Shown in pieces: positions 33,702 to 42,993 of a stretch of 64,000 nt of DNA. How positions within the stretch are numbered: position 1 is the first letter of the stretch; every line of letters begins with the position of its first letter. Below the pieces are notes generated by a model. That model ran no database searches and was not told the DNA's origin. It saw nothing but the letters and a program-made list of their open reading frames with translations. The translations under genes and the position numbers were made by a program. Location: assembly GCF_034720595.1 (NCBI RefSeq), contig NZ_JAYESJ010000001.1, positions 2,754,001 to 2,818,000 on the forward strand. Reading direction: 5' to 3'. Origin of the DNA: Rhizobium sp. CC-YZS058. GTDB taxonomy: Bacteria > Pseudomonadota > Alphaproteobacteria > Rhizobiales > Rhizobiaceae.

Positions 33702-36067
33702 CCCTCGCTCATCGCGCCACCTTCCTCATCCTGCCGATCGTCATCGCCGGCTATGTGACGGCCGCAGCGCTCGTCTATTGGGCGCAGAGCGGCGCCATGC
33801 TTTCGCTGGAGCGTGCCCGGCTTTCCCAGCAGCTGGCGCATACCGAATCTCTGTTTCGCGCGGATGTGGCGCAAGCGCGCGGCTTCCTCTTCTCCCTGCT
33901 CGAAGGCGATGCGATCCGCAGCTTCATGCAGGAGACCGACGAGACCTACCGCTACAACGCGTTGTCGCTGCGCCTGCAGCAATCGATCCGCTCGCTGTCC
34001 GACGATCCGGCCAAGTTCATCTCCTTCTCGATCACCGGCCCCGACCGCTCCACCCGCTACTATTTCGAAAACAGCGCCGATCCCTTTGCGGAGATCAGCA
34101 GCGCGCAGACAGCGCTTGCCGGGCGCCTGATCGCCGGTACGCAGCTGCACGACTGGAGCTACCTCTATGACGGGACCGAGCGGCCGCTCATCGTGCAGTC
34201 GGAGTTCATCGATCCCGTCACGCTCAACCGCGCGCTGACCGCCAACAAGGAGCGCGCCCTCCTGCTGCAGGTGGCGATCCAGCCGGATCAGTTCATCGGC
34301 ATGAAGAACGCACTGCAGGCCGAATATGGAACCGAGGCGACCATCACCTCCCGGCCGGTGGAGGAGGATGCGCGGGTTGCCGCCAGCGTCCGGCTGGCCC
34401 CCTCGCTGTTCCTGACGCTTACCGTTCCGCAGGCTCATGTGTCCGCAAGCCTGCTGCAGCTGAAGATCCTGCTGTCGATCGGCACGCTGGCCATGAGCGT
34501 GCTGACCATCGTGACGATGACGACGCTGATCCGCCGCTTCATCTGCGACCCGATCGCCGTCCTTGACCGCAACGTGACGGCAGTCATGACTGGCAGGGCC
34601 AGCCGGATCGCTCCCGAGATCACCGACGGCGAAATCGGGCGGCTCTCCGCCAATATCGAAACCCTGCATGATCAGTCGATGCGGGCTCTGGACCTGGTGC
34701 GCACCGCGTCCTGGGCCGACCCGCTGACCGGCCTTGCCAACCGTGCCCGCTTCCAGGCGCTTGCCACCGATGCGCTCGCCGGTGCGGCGCGCGAGGGGCA
34801 ACAGGTGGCGCTGCTCTTCCTCGACATCGACAACTTCAAGTTCGTCAACGACAAGCATGGCCATGTTGTGGGCGACGAACTGCTGCAGGCTCTCGCCAGC
34901 CGCCTGCGTGCCTGCGTGACCCATGCAACCGAAGCCGATGCCCTTCCACCCGCGGTTCTCGCCCGCCTGTCCGGCGATGAGTTCGCCGTGCTGCTGACCG
35001 TCCCGAAGGACCATGGCGCCGTCGACAGGATCGCCGACGCCATCCTGTCGCTCTTTGAGGGCGGCTTCGCGGTGGCGGGCACCGCCTATCCGGTGACGGC
35101 GAGCATCGGGGTGGCGCTCTTCCCAGACGACGCCGCCGACGAGGTGACGCTGGTCATCAATGCCGATGCTGCCATGTATCAGGCAAAGACCGAGGGGAAG
35201 AACCGCGTCTCTCGCTTCTCCCGGACCCTGAAGGCTCGGCGCGACCGGCTACGTCAGATCCAGGACGAGCTGCGCAGTCTTGATCCGGATGAGGAGTTCC
35301 ACCTGGTCTATATGCCGATCGTCGATCGCCGCGGCCGGGTGACCGGCTGCGAGGCGCTGCTGCGCTGGGCCTCGCCGACGCTTGGTCGGATCGGTCCGGA
35401 CGAGTTCGTGCCGATCGCCGAGAGCTCGGGCCTGTTCGGCAAGATCGATTGGTGGGTGGTGCGCCGCGCCATGAGCGACTACCGCCGGCTGGAAGCGATG
35501 TTCGGGCAGGATACGGTTCTGGCGATCAACGTCTCGTCGGCGGAGCTGCATTCGCGCGCGATCGGCCAGCATCTCAGCGACCAGTCCGATAGGCTGGGGC
35601 TTAAACCCGGCGCGATCGAGATCGAGCTGACGGAAACCTATGCGGTCGAGGCCGGCGCTGCCCTGCGCGATGCGATCAACGGTCTGCGCGCCCGCGGCTT
35701 CCGCCTGTCGATCGACGATTTCGGCGCCGGCTACACCTCCGTGCAGCAACTGATCGAATATCCCGCCGATACCTTGAAGCTCGACCGGGGCATGGTGGAC
35801 GTGATGGCCAAGCCGCAGATGCTGCCCGCGCTGCAGGCGATGATCGCGCTGTGCCATGCGCGCGGCATGTCGGTGGTGGCGGAGGGTGTGGAGACGCAGG
35901 AGACGATGGACCTGCTGATCACCGCCGGCTGCGATCTGTTCCAGGGCTATCTGATCTCGCGCCCCCTCCCCCTCGAGGAGCTCGGCCTCTGGGCCCTGCA
36001 GCGCCTGGCGGAGACGAAGGCCGAGGCGCGGCAGGCTCTTCCCGGCCCGGCAGCCCGGCGCCCCTGA
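33698..36067 (+). CDS. MbaA-like membrane GGDEF/EAL c-di-GMP enzyme
   Basis: A 789-residue inner-membrane signalling protein. TM helix 1 (about 8-30), a periplasmic sensor region (about 31-250), TM helix 2 (about 252-280), a HAMP-like linker, a GGDEF domain (about 335-510) and an EAL domain (about 520-775). The GGDEF active loop reads SGDEF (425-429). The EAL domain keeps CEALLRW (552-554), NVSS, ELTE, IDDFGAGYTS, LKLDR and AEGVET, so phosphodiesterase activity is expected; cyclase activity with SGDEF is uncertain. It starts at a GTG overlapping the binding-protein stop, so the two are translationally coupled. Probably a polyamine-modulated c-di-GMP switch. Confidence 0.87.
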   Translation: MTLAHRATFLILPIVIAGYVTAAALVYWAQSGAMLSLERARLSQQLAHTESLFRADVAQARGFLFSLLEGDAIRSFMQETDETYRYNALSLRLQQSIRSLSDDPAKFISFSITGPDRSTRYYFENSADPFAEISSAQTALAGRLIAGTQLHDWSYLYDGTERPLIVQSEFIDPVTLNRALTANKERALLLQVAIQPDQFIGMKNALQAEYGTEATITSRPVEEDARVAASVRLAPSLFLTLTVPQAHVSASLLQLKILLSIGTLAMSVLTIVTMTTLIRRFICDPIAVLDRNVTAVMTGRASRIAPEITDGEIGRLSANIETLHDQSMRALDLVRTASWADPLTGLANRARFQALATDALAGAAREGQQVALLFLDIDNFKFVNDKHGHVVGDELLQALASRLRACVTHATEADALPPAVLARLSGDEFAVLLTVPKDHGAVDRIADAILSLFEGGFAVAGTAYPVTASIGVALFPDDAADEVTLVINADAAMYQAKTEGKNRVSRFSRTLKARRDRLRQIQDELRSLDPDEEFHLVYMPIVDRRGRVTGCEALLRWASPTLGRIGPDEFVPIAESSGLFGKIDWWVVRRAMSDYRRLEAMFGQDTVLAINVSSAELHSRAIGQHLSDQSDRLGLKPGAIEIELTETYAVEAGAALRDAINGLRARGFRLSIDDFGAGYTSVQQLIEYPADTLKLDRGMVDVMAKPQMLPALQAMIALCHARGMSVVAEGVETQETMDLLITAGCDLFQGYLISRPLPLEELGLWALQRLAETKAEARQALPGPAARRP

Positions 36068-36079
36068 CCGGCGGACGCG

Positions 36080-37342
36080 TCACTTGGTCCAGTCCGGGCG
36101 CCCCCATTCCAGCCGGCCGTGCCGCGAAAGGCTACAGAGCCGCGCAAAGGCCAGGAGAAACGACACGGCCTGGATGAAGCCCGAGACGATCGGCTCGATC
36201 AGGACAGGGAGCCAATCGGACGGCGGCAGGCCGAGCAGGAGGGTGGCGAGCAGACGCTGGCCGTAGACCAGACCGGTCGAGATCAGGAAGGCTGCCGGCA
36301 GGGTCAAGTGAAAGACCGGCGTCGTCCCCGCCAAGACGAGCAGCAACAGCGCCAGCGGCATCAGAACCGGGGCGACCGTCGACAAGGCGAAGTTCGGAAG
36401 GGTGAGCCACCGGAAGCGCCACGCCCCTTGGCTCTGCAGGGTGTGGAGAAGGCAGCATTGCAGATGGCCGAGCGTCCACCGGCATCGCTGCCGCAGAAGG
36501 CTCCTGATCGTGGATGGCGCGATCGTCCGCGCGCGGGCAGCGGGACACAGGACCAGATGGCGTGCTTTGGCCATCATCTGAAGCGTCAGATCCGCATCTT
36601 CGGTCGAGGTGCGGGCACTGAACGGACCTGTGGGCAGTGCCGACGCCCGGAACAGAGTGGCGGCGCCAGGCATGACGGAGATCGAGCCCATCCAGGATTG
36701 CGCCGCGCGCTCGAAATTCATCGTCGTCGCATACTCGATGAATTGCAGCCGCGCGAGCCAGCCGGCTTGATCGCGATCGACGTCGATCCAGAAAGAGACC
36801 GCATCCGCCCCGCTCTCTTCCGCCAGAGCCAGCGCCGCAGAGACCGAGGCGCGATCCGTGACCGTGTCTGCGTCGACCGTCAGGAGAAAGGACTCGCTCA
36901 GCGCCCTCACCCCGGCATTCAGGGCCGCTGCCTTGCCACGGTTCTGCGGCAGGCGCATGAGCCGCATGGCGGGATCGTGCATCGCCGCCTCTGCGCGCGC
37001 CGCGGTCTGGTCGCGCGAGCCGTCATCGATGACCAGCAGCCGACACCCGGCGCCGAGCGCGGCACCAAGGCGCGACACCGTCTTTTCGATGGACCGCTCC
37101 TCATTATAGGCGGGGACGATCGCGCCCATCCGCCCCGCAACCGCCGCATCTTCCCAACCCGCGACCGTGCCGCCGCGCGGTCGCGCGAGAAAGAGGCAGC
37201 CAAGCACCGTGGCGGCAAGGGAGCGCCCCCACAGGGCGATCAGGCACAGGTCCGCGGCACCGCCGCAGAGCAGTGAAGCCAGGGTCATGAGAGCGATCCT
37301 CAGCAGGACTCCGCCGCGAAGCATTGGCGAAGAACAAGACAC
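36080..37342 (-). CDS. Processive family 2 glycosyltransferase, membrane-bound
   Basis: A 420-residue GT2 enzyme of the PgaC/BcsA type. Two N-terminal membrane segments precede the GT-A domain with IVPAYNEERSIEKTV, IDDGSRDQT, TVDADT, the acceptor motif TSTEDADL and the product-binding RQRCRWTLG (QxxRW), followed by three or four C-terminal membrane helices. It most likely polymerises a surface polysaccharide. It is convergent with the GGDEF/EAL gene (12 nt apart), which hints at c-di-GMP-controlled exopolysaccharide, though no deacetylase or export partner is present. Start is uncertain: GTG 37342 or ATG 37324. Confidence 0.83.
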   Translation of the reverse strand: MSCSSPMLRGGVLLRIALMTLASLLCGGAADLCLIALWGRSLAATVLGCLFLARPRGGTVAGWEDAAVAGRMGAIVPAYNEERSIEKTVSRLGAALGAGCRLLVIDDGSRDQTAARAEAAMHDPAMRLMRLPQNRGKAAALNAGVRALSESFLLTVDADTVTDRASVSAALALAEESGADAVSFWIDVDRDQAGWLARLQFIEYATTMNFERAAQSWMGSISVMPGAATLFRASALPTGPFSARTSTEDADLTLQMMAKARHLVLCPAARARTIAPSTIRSLLRQRCRWTLGHLQCCLLHTLQSQGAWRFRWLTLPNFALSTVAPVLMPLALLLLVLAGTTPVFHLTLPAAFLISTGLVYGQRLLATLLLGLPPSDWLPVLIEPIVSGFIQAVSFLLAFARLCSLSRHGRLEWGRPDWTK

Positions 37343-37706
37343 ATCTCCGCCGCACCCCGCCTCGGGACGTAGCAGTTTCTGGATGGAATCATCGTTACAA
37401 CCCGCCGTATATTCAGGGTTGTCGAAGACAAAAAGTCTGTTTTACATGCTGATCAATTCAATTAATTCTTCATAGATCAAGATTTACTTATATAAATTCC
37501 TGGAGTGTCGTCAAGTTCACAGACTCCTCTTTTCGAGGTGGGCCGTTTTCTTTTTGCAATGCGGGTCCATCCGCGTCGAGCGGCAGGCGGCTGCGCGACC
37601 GCAGTGCCTTGAGGTACGCGTCCTCGCCCGTCCCAGCCGCATTTCGGCTTGACCCTGTGCCTCCCTCGCTCTAGGCGCTCAGCAGCAGCTTTTCCGGGGG
37701 TCGGCG
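37343..37706. other. AT-rich intergenic region between glycosyltransferase and purD
   Basis: 364 nt with a distinctly AT-rich core (about 37420-37560) in an otherwise GC-rich window. It must hold the divergent promoters of the glycosyltransferase and purD. I found no frame with a ribosome site and no strong hairpin with T-run; a small RNA cannot be excluded. Confidence 0.5.
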
Positions 37707-38972
37707 ATGAAGGTTCTTTTGATTGGATCGGGTGGACGCGAGCACGCCTTGGCTTGGAAGATCGCCCAGTCGCCCCAGCTCACCCGCCTGTACGTTGCAC
37801 CGGGCAATCCCGGCATGGCCGATGTCGCCGAGTTGGTGGCGCTCGACAGCACCGACCATGCGGCGGTTGTAACCTTCTGCCGCGAGACGGGGATCGAGTT
37901 CGTGGTCGTCGGCCCCGAGGCGCCGCTGGTCGCCGGGCTGGCGGATGATCTGCGCGCGGCCGGCCTCGCCGTTTTCGGTCCCTCCGCCGCCGCTGCCCAG
38001 TTGGAAGGATCGAAAGGCTTTACCAAGGATCTCTGCGCCCGCCACGGCATCCCGACCGGCGCCTATCGCCGCTTTACGACGGAAGCGCCGGCGCTTGCCT
38101 ATCTTGCCGAGGTCGGCGCGCCGATCGTCGTCAAGGCGGACGGGCTGGCGGCCGGCAAGGGCGTCACCGTGGCGATGACGCGCGAGGAGGCCGAGGCAGC
38201 CGTGCGCGACTGCTTCTCCGGCTCCTTCGGCGCTGCCGGCGCGGAGGTGGTGATCGAGGCGTTTCTCGACGGCGAGGAGGCGAGCTTCTTCTGCCTCTGC
38301 GACGGCCGGACGGCGCTGGCCCTCGGTTCGGCGCAGGACCACAAGCGGGTCGGAGACGGCGATACCGGCCCGAACACGGGTGGCATGGGCGCCTATTCCC
38401 CCGCGCCGGTGATGAGCGAGGCGATGGTGGCGCGGACGATGGACGAGATCATTCTCCCCACCATCCGCGGCATGGCCGCCGACGGCCACCCCTTCACCGG
38501 CGTGCTCTTTGCCGGGCTGATGATCACGGCCAAGGGCCCTGAACTGATCGAATACAATGTCCGCTTCGGCGACCCGGAATGCCAGGTGCTGATGATGCGC
38601 CTGGACAGCGATCTGCTGCCCATCCTGCTTGCCGCCGCCACCGGAAGGCTCGATCAGGTGGAGGCGGTCTGGCGCGACGAGACCGCCCTGACGGTGGTCC
38701 TCGCTTCGAAGGGCTATCCCGGTGCCTATGCCAAGTCGACGCCGATCCGCGCGCTTCCCGCCAACGACACGACCACCCGCGTCTTCCAGGCGGGAACGGC
38801 CTTGGAGGAAGATCAACTCGTTGCGGTCGGCGGACGGGTTCTCAATGTCACCGCCATCGGTCCCGATGTCGCCACGGCGCGCGCGCGGGCTTACGAGGCG
38901 GTGGACAAGGTCGACTGGGAAAACGGGTTCTGCCGGCGGGATATCGGCTGGCGGGCGCTCACCCGCGGCTGA
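37707..38972 (+). CDS. purD: Phosphoribosylamine-glycine ligase
   Basis: A 421-residue ATP-grasp enzyme making glycinamide ribonucleotide in purine synthesis. It begins [18 protein letters not shown] and contains [28 protein letters not shown] and the signature RFGDPECQ. All parts are present and the length is normal. Purine genes are usually scattered in rhizobia, and none other is visible here. It is preceded by an AT-rich promoter region and followed by the HPE1-like gene 151 nt downstream. Confidence 0.96.
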   Translation: MKVLLIGSGGREHALAWKIAQSPQLTRLYVAPGNPGMADVAELVALDSTDHAAVVTFCRETGIEFVVVGPEAPLVAGLADDLRAAGLAVFGPSAAAAQLEGSKGFTKDLCARHGIPTGAYRRFTTEAPALAYLAEVGAPIVVKADGLAAGKGVTVAMTREEAEAAVRDCFSGSFGAAGAEVVIEAFLDGEEASFFCLCDGRTALALGSAQDHKRVGDGDTGPNTGGMGAYSPAPVMSEAMVARTMDEIILPTIRGMAADGHPFTGVLFAGLMITAKGPELIEYNVRFGDPECQVLMMRLDSDLLPILLAAATGRLDQVEAVWRDETALTVVLASKGYPGAYAKSTPIRALPANDTTTRVFQAGTALEEDQLVAVGGRVLNVTAIGPDVATARARAYEAVDKVDWENGFCRRDIGWRALTRG

Positions 38973-39123
38973 CACGCTTCAGTCAATATTTACCCTTTCT
39001 CCTGACGGCTCGGTAAGAGCGCCTTGATAGAGTCCGGTCGATGAGCGCTGGGCTTTTTCCGTCCGGCGCGGGACCGGGCCTGCGGCACACTCGCCTTGCG
39101 CCCGTTGCGTGAGGAGACAGACA

Positions 39124-39654
39124 ATGCGCAGCTCGGCGTTTCCCCTTCTCGGCATCCTGCTCGCCGCTCCGGCAGCCGCTTCGTCGATCGAAGTGCCGAA
39201 GGAGATCGGCGATGCGAACAGCATCACGGTGCTGGCCTGCACCGCCTGCCCGCCGCTGATCGAGACGCAGCGCAGAACCTATGTGGTTCCCGAAATCGCC
39301 CCGAACACCGACCGGACGGAGGTCAAGGACATTGGCGGGCGCATGAAGATCGTTCGGACCGAGGCCTGGCTCGGCGGCTCTCCCGTCCGCTTCGTGACGA
39401 CACCGAGCGACTCACAGCTGGCCGCACTCAAAGCCCCTGCCTCGCTCGCCGGCCTGGACCAGATGCCGAATGCGGCCCTGCCCGCCACGACCGAAACCAA
39501 GGCGCAGACGGCGCAGGCCGCGCATGCCGACGGGCAGGACCGCATGACAACCGCAGCATTGGACGCAACGACCACCGGCCCCAAGGCCGCAGCGATGATC
39601 GAATCGCCGTCACGGAATTTTGATGGCAAAGCGTTCCAACTTCGGCTAGATTGA
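39124..39654 (+). CDS. HPE1-like secreted protein
   Basis: A 176-residue exported protein with a short signal peptide (RSSAFPLLGILLAAPAAAS). The mature start has a Cys pair in LACTACPPL, then ETQRRTYVVPEI and GRMKIVRTEAWLGGSPVRFVT, after which comes an Ala/Thr-rich tail. From memory, Rhizobiaceae proteins of this type are annotated as plant virulence effector HPE1-like; the name does not prove a role in plants. ATG at 39124 has GAGGAG upstream and is preferred to GTG 39109. A strong terminator follows at 39731. Confidence 0.65.
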   Translation: MRSSAFPLLGILLAAPAAASSIEVPKEIGDANSITVLACTACPPLIETQRRTYVVPEIAPNTDRTEVKDIGGRMKIVRTEAWLGGSPVRFVTTPSDSQLAALKAPASLAGLDQMPNAALPATTETKAQTAQAAHADGQDRMTTAALDATTTGPKAAAMIESPSRNFDGKAFQLRLD

Positions 39655-39730
39655 TTTTTAACCTTCGGTCCCTGCCCTCGACGGCCACCCAGTAACGGCC
39701 GCATCGGGCATTCGCTGTAAAAGGCGAAGA

Positions 39731-39767
39731 ATTGCGCCCCTGAGAGAAGCAGGGGCGCAATTTTTTT
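39731..39767 (+). terminator. Strong rho-independent terminator
   Basis: Perfect 11-bp stem ATTGCGCCCCT with AGGGGCGCAAT, 9-nt loop, followed by a run of seven T. It ends the HPE1-like transcript, 76 nt after its stop, and insulates the micropeptide element that follows. Confidence 0.9.
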
Positions 39768-39954
39768 GTGCCTACGAAACGTCCTGCGGCCTGAAAGGAC
39801 GATGCAGCGCGCTGCTGCGCCCCGTGCGCGTCAGGCCAGCCGCGCCCATGCCGCCGGCTCTCCCGGCACATGGAAGATGATCGAGATCGTCCGGCCGCTC
39901 GACAGTCTCTTCCAATATATTCGTTTTTTCTGATATGATAAGCCTGTCGTGGGG
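39768..39954. other. Intergenic stretch before micropeptide copy 3
   Basis: About 190 nt without a gene that I can support. Its end (39912-39942) is AT-rich with TCGTTTTTTC and TGATATGATA, which could be the promoter of the micropeptide element. Confidence 0.45.
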
Positions 39955-40171
39955 CGGAAGCAGATGCGCCGCGCCGGCCGGCGTCTCGGGGATGATCAGC
40001 CTCCCCGACCTCGGCGAGGGCTTTGCTCTCGATCCGGAGTGACGCGGATGGGATTCTTTCCAATCAGCATCACGCTGACGATCAGGAAAACCCGCACGGG
40101 CTGGTATCTCGCCGTGCGGGTAACAGTCCTGGTCTAAGCGAAGGGCAATCGGGGCGAGCACCCCGGTTGCC
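39955..40171 (+). other. Structured micropeptide element, copy 3
   Basis: Third, more diverged copy, 28.9 kb from the first two. It has the same order: head CGGAAGCAG, leader hairpin (TCGGGGA 39986-39992 with TCCCCGA 40002-40008), CCGGAG ribosome site, 29-codon frame, in-frame stem (40090-40099 with 40112-40121), and a terminal hairpin of wholly different sequence but the same shape (GGCAATCGGGG 40144-40154 with CCCCGGTTGCC 40161-40171). Kept pairing with changed bases argues for selection on RNA structure. The leader is 2 nt shorter than in copies 1 and 2. Confidence 0.7.
40048..40137 (+). CDS. 29-residue cationic micropeptide, copy 3
   Basis: Starts MGFFPISITL like the other two and ends AVRVTVLV. 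Compared with copy 1, the first ten codons carry three silent changes and no replacement. It has four basic and no acidic residues (Arg13, Lys14, Arg16, Arg24). CCGGAG lies 9 nt before the ATG and TAA closes the frame at the same length. In this copy an upstream ATG (39964) is in frame and would give a 57-codon peptide fusion, but that is not so in copies 1 and 2. Function unknown. Confidence 0.65.
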   Translation: MGFFPISITLTIRKTRTGWYLAVRVTVLV

Positions 40172-40204
40172 ACTCTGGGAGCGTACATCGGCAAGCGGTA
40201 AAAT

Positions 40205-40765
40205 TCAAGACGGGAGGCCGGAGAGCCCTTCGGCGCCGTCCCCCGCGCCCGGTTCTCCATCGATCTGCCGCGCCAGCCTGTCGATCTGCCGCGCCAGAAT
40301 GTCGATCTGATGGTCGGCGAAGACCTCGATCCCGTGGCGGCGCAGGAGAGCTGCCGTCACACCCTCGCCGCTGCGCCTCAGGCCGGCAAACTGGCCATCA
40401 TAGATCCGGGTCGAGCCGCAGGAGGGGCTGCCATCGATCAAGAGCGCGAACCGGCACCCGCTGCGTTGCGCCTCCGCCAGAGCATTCTGCGCAGCGCGCA
40501 GGAACAGGTCGGTGACGTCCCTGCCGCCCGCCTCGAAAACCTGCGCCGATTGGCGCAGCACATCGGCTCCGCTCGCCGCCGCGATCTCCGCCGGCGGGCG
40601 CGGCACCGGCATGCCGGCCGAGCATTCCGGACAGAAGGGCACCAGACGTCCCTCCTCCAGCCAGCGCGCCAGCAGCGGATGATCCAGCGGCTTGGCGCGC
40701 CCGTCATAGCGCACGGCCGCCCCCATCAGGCAGGCGCTGACGAGGATCCGGTCGCCGGCGCCCAT
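40205..40765 (-). CDS. DUF523 family protein
   Basis: A 186-residue protein beginning with RILVSACLMGAAVRYDG and containing FCPECSAGMPVPRPPAEI and LIDGSPSCGSTRIYDG, the three Cys-bearing motifs of DUF523 (YbbK-like). The cysteines could bind an iron-sulphur cluster or metal; function unproven. It ends with a repeated IDILARQIDRLARQID segment, a short tandem repeat that extends the normal length. It starts 6 nt after the glyS stop on the same strand, so it is the last gene of the glyQ-glyS run. Confidence 0.85.
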   Translation of the reverse strand: MGAGDRILVSACLMGAAVRYDGRAKPLDHPLLARWLEEGRLVPFCPECSAGMPVPRPPAEIAAASGADVLRQSAQVFEAGGRDVTDLFLRAAQNALAEAQRSGCRFALLIDGSPSCGSTRIYDGQFAGLRRSGEGVTAALLRRHGIEVFADHQIDILARQIDRLARQIDGEPGAGDGAEGLSGLPS

Positions 40766-40771
40766 CCGACC

Positions 40772-42883
40772 TTATCCGGAGATCTTGGAGAAGTCGGCGA
40801 CGGTGCCGGTTGCCGTGCGGATGGCCGAGAGGAGCGCCAGGCGGTTCGCGCGGATGGCCGGGTTCTCGTCATTCACCAGGACGTCGGCGAAGAACTGATC
40901 GACCGGACCGCGCAGCGTCGACAGCGCCTCCATGGCCGAGCGGAAATCTTCCCTGGCAACGGCGTCCGCCGCAGCCTTGGACGCGGACTGCACGGCCTCA
41001 TAGAGCGCGCGCTCCGCATCGAGCGTGAAGAGCGCCGGATCGATCGAGGCGGCGACGACGGTGCCCTTCTTCTCCTCGGCGCTCAGCAACTGCGTGGCGC
41101 GCTTGGTTCCGGCGAGCAGGTTCAGCCCCTCTTCGGCGGTGATGAAGGCGGTCAGCGCCTCGACACGGCGGGCCACCATCAACAGATCGTCCGCCCCCGG
41201 CGTCAGCACGGCGTCGATCAGATCATGCCGGGCGCCGAGCTCGCGCAGATAGACCTTCAGGCGGTCGTGGAAGAAGGCGAGCAGATCGGTATCGACGACG
41301 CTGGAGAGCGGCAGGCGGATGTTGCGCTCCAGAAGCATGCGCACGACGCCGAGCGCGGCGCGGCGCAGCGCATAAGGGTCCTTGGAGCCGGTCGGCTTCT
41401 CGTCGATCGACCAGAAGCCGGTCAGCGTGTCGAGCTTGTCGGCCAGCGCCACGGTCAGGCCGACCGCGTCCTGCGGCAGGCGGTCGGAGGGGCCGTTCGG
41501 CTTCCAGTGATCCTCGATGGCCGCGGCAACGCATGGATCTTCACCCTGGAGCAGCGCATATTTGCGGCCCATCAGCCCCTGCAGCTCGGGAAACTCGCCG
41601 ACGGCCTCGGTGCGCAGATCCGCCTTGGCGAGCACGACGGCCCGGTCCACCAGCGCCGGATCGGCGCCGGTGATCGGCGCAAGGCGGGCGGCGAGCGTGC
41701 GAATGCGGGCGACGCGGGCGCCCTGCGTGCCGAGCTTGGCCTGGAAGGTGACGTTCAGCGTGTCGAGCTTGGCCATGCGCTGGTCGAGCGGCTTGGCGAG
41801 ATCGAGGCCGAAGCGTTCGGCCGAAGGCTTCAACGTCTCGAGATCCGGCAGATTGCCCTGGTCGCGCGTCCAGAAGTGGCGGGCGTCGGACAGGCGGGCG
41901 CGTACCACCTTGCCATTGCCGTGGATGATCTCCGCGCCCCCGTCCTTCGCCTCGATGTTGGACACGAGGATGAAGCTGTTCGACAGCGCCTCCTCGCCCG
42001 CCTTGCGGGTGACGAAGCACTTCTGGTTGGTCTTGATGGTCAGGCGGATGATTTCGCCGGGAATGGCGAGGTAATCCTCCTCGAACCGGCCCATGAGCAC
42101 GACCGGCCATTCGACGAGGCCGGAGACCTCCTCGAGCAGGCCTTCATCCTCCACCAGGTCGAGGCCGCTGGCAAAGGCCAGGTTGCGGGCATCCGTCTCG
42201 ATAATCTGCTTGCGCCGCTCGGCATCGAGCACCACCTTGGCGCGCTCGAGCTTGTCCACATAATCGGCGAAGCGGCGCACGGTGATCTCCCCCGGCGCAT
42301 GAAAGCGGTGGCCATAGGTGACATTGCCTGCGCGAATGCCATCGACCTCGAAATCGACGATCTGCGTTTCCTCGTTTTCCGGCCCGAAGGTGCAGAGAAT
42401 GGACTGCAGCGGGCGCACCCAGCGCAGCGCGCCGGGGCGAGCCGAGGCCGCGCCCGAGCGCATGGGCTTCGGCCAGGGGAAGTTGCGGATGATGCCGGGC
42501 ATCACCTCGGCGATGATTTCTTCCGCAGGCCGGCCCGGCTTCAGCAGATGGGCGACGTAGAACTCGCCTTTCTTCGGATCGCTGTGGACATGGGCCTCGC
42601 TGATCGAGGACAGCCCGGCCGACCGCAGGAAGCCTTCGATCGCCTTCTCGTTGGCATCGGTGCGCGGGCCCTTCTTCTCCTCGCGCTGATCGGCGGAGCG
42701 GGCCGTGACGCCGCGAATATCGAGCGTCAGGCGGCGCGGCGTCCAGTATTCGCGCGCGCCTTCATAGGTGAGGCCCGCCTCCACCATGGCATCCGTCAAC
42801 AGCTTCCTCAAATCGCCGGCCGCCTTGCGCTGCAGGCGGGCGGGAATTTCCTCGGAGCGGAGTTCTAGCAGAAGATCGGGCAT
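40772..42883 (-). CDS. glyS: Glycyl-tRNA synthetase beta subunit
   Basis: A 703-residue protein, the beta chain of the alpha2beta2 glycyl-tRNA synthetase; it carries tRNA recognition and editing-like domains while GlyQ has the catalytic core. It starts [21 protein letters not shown] and shows [10 protein letters not shown] and an HD-type core ([30 protein letters not shown] in parts), then a C-terminal DALR-like anticodon domain. glyQ lies 4.6 kb upstream on the same strand with lemA, aroA and a DUF2207 gene between. Full length and normal motifs. Confidence 0.95.
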   Translation of the reverse strand: MPDLLLELRSEEIPARLQRKAAGDLRKLLTDAMVEAGLTYEGAREYWTPRRLTLDIRGVTARSADQREEKKGPRTDANEKAIEGFLRSAGLSSISEAHVHSDPKKGEFYVAHLLKPGRPAEEIIAEVMPGIIRNFPWPKPMRSGAASARPGALRWVRPLQSILCTFGPENEETQIVDFEVDGIRAGNVTYGHRFHAPGEITVRRFADYVDKLERAKVVLDAERRKQIIETDARNLAFASGLDLVEDEGLLEEVSGLVEWPVVLMGRFEEDYLAIPGEIIRLTIKTNQKCFVTRKAGEEALSNSFILVSNIEAKDGGAEIIHGNGKVVRARLSDARHFWTRDQGNLPDLETLKPSAERFGLDLAKPLDQRMAKLDTLNVTFQAKLGTQGARVARIRTLAARLAPITGADPALVDRAVVLAKADLRTEAVGEFPELQGLMGRKYALLQGEDPCVAAAIEDHWKPNGPSDRLPQDAVGLTVALADKLDTLTGFWSIDEKPTGSKDPYALRRAALGVVRMLLERNIRLPLSSVVDTDLLAFFHDRLKVYLRELGARHDLIDAVLTPGADDLLMVARRVEALTAFITAEEGLNLLAGTKRATQLLSAEEKKGTVVAASIDPALFTLDAERALYEAVQSASKAAADAVAREDFRSAMEALSTLRGPVDQFFADVLVNDENPAIRANRLALLSAIRTATGTVADFSKISG

Positions 42884-42993
42884 GGACGGGCTCGTGGCTG
42901 GACGACGGGCAGGCCCAGGCAGGGCCGGAGTGCCGTCGCTCTACCAAGCCGGCCGCCTCTTGTCACGCCAAAGCATGTGGAAAGGCGCGGGCC

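Noticed and set aside
40310..42868. Long open frame (852 codons) opposite glyS
   Set aside because: Antisense shadow; glyS on the minus strand has all expected motifs.
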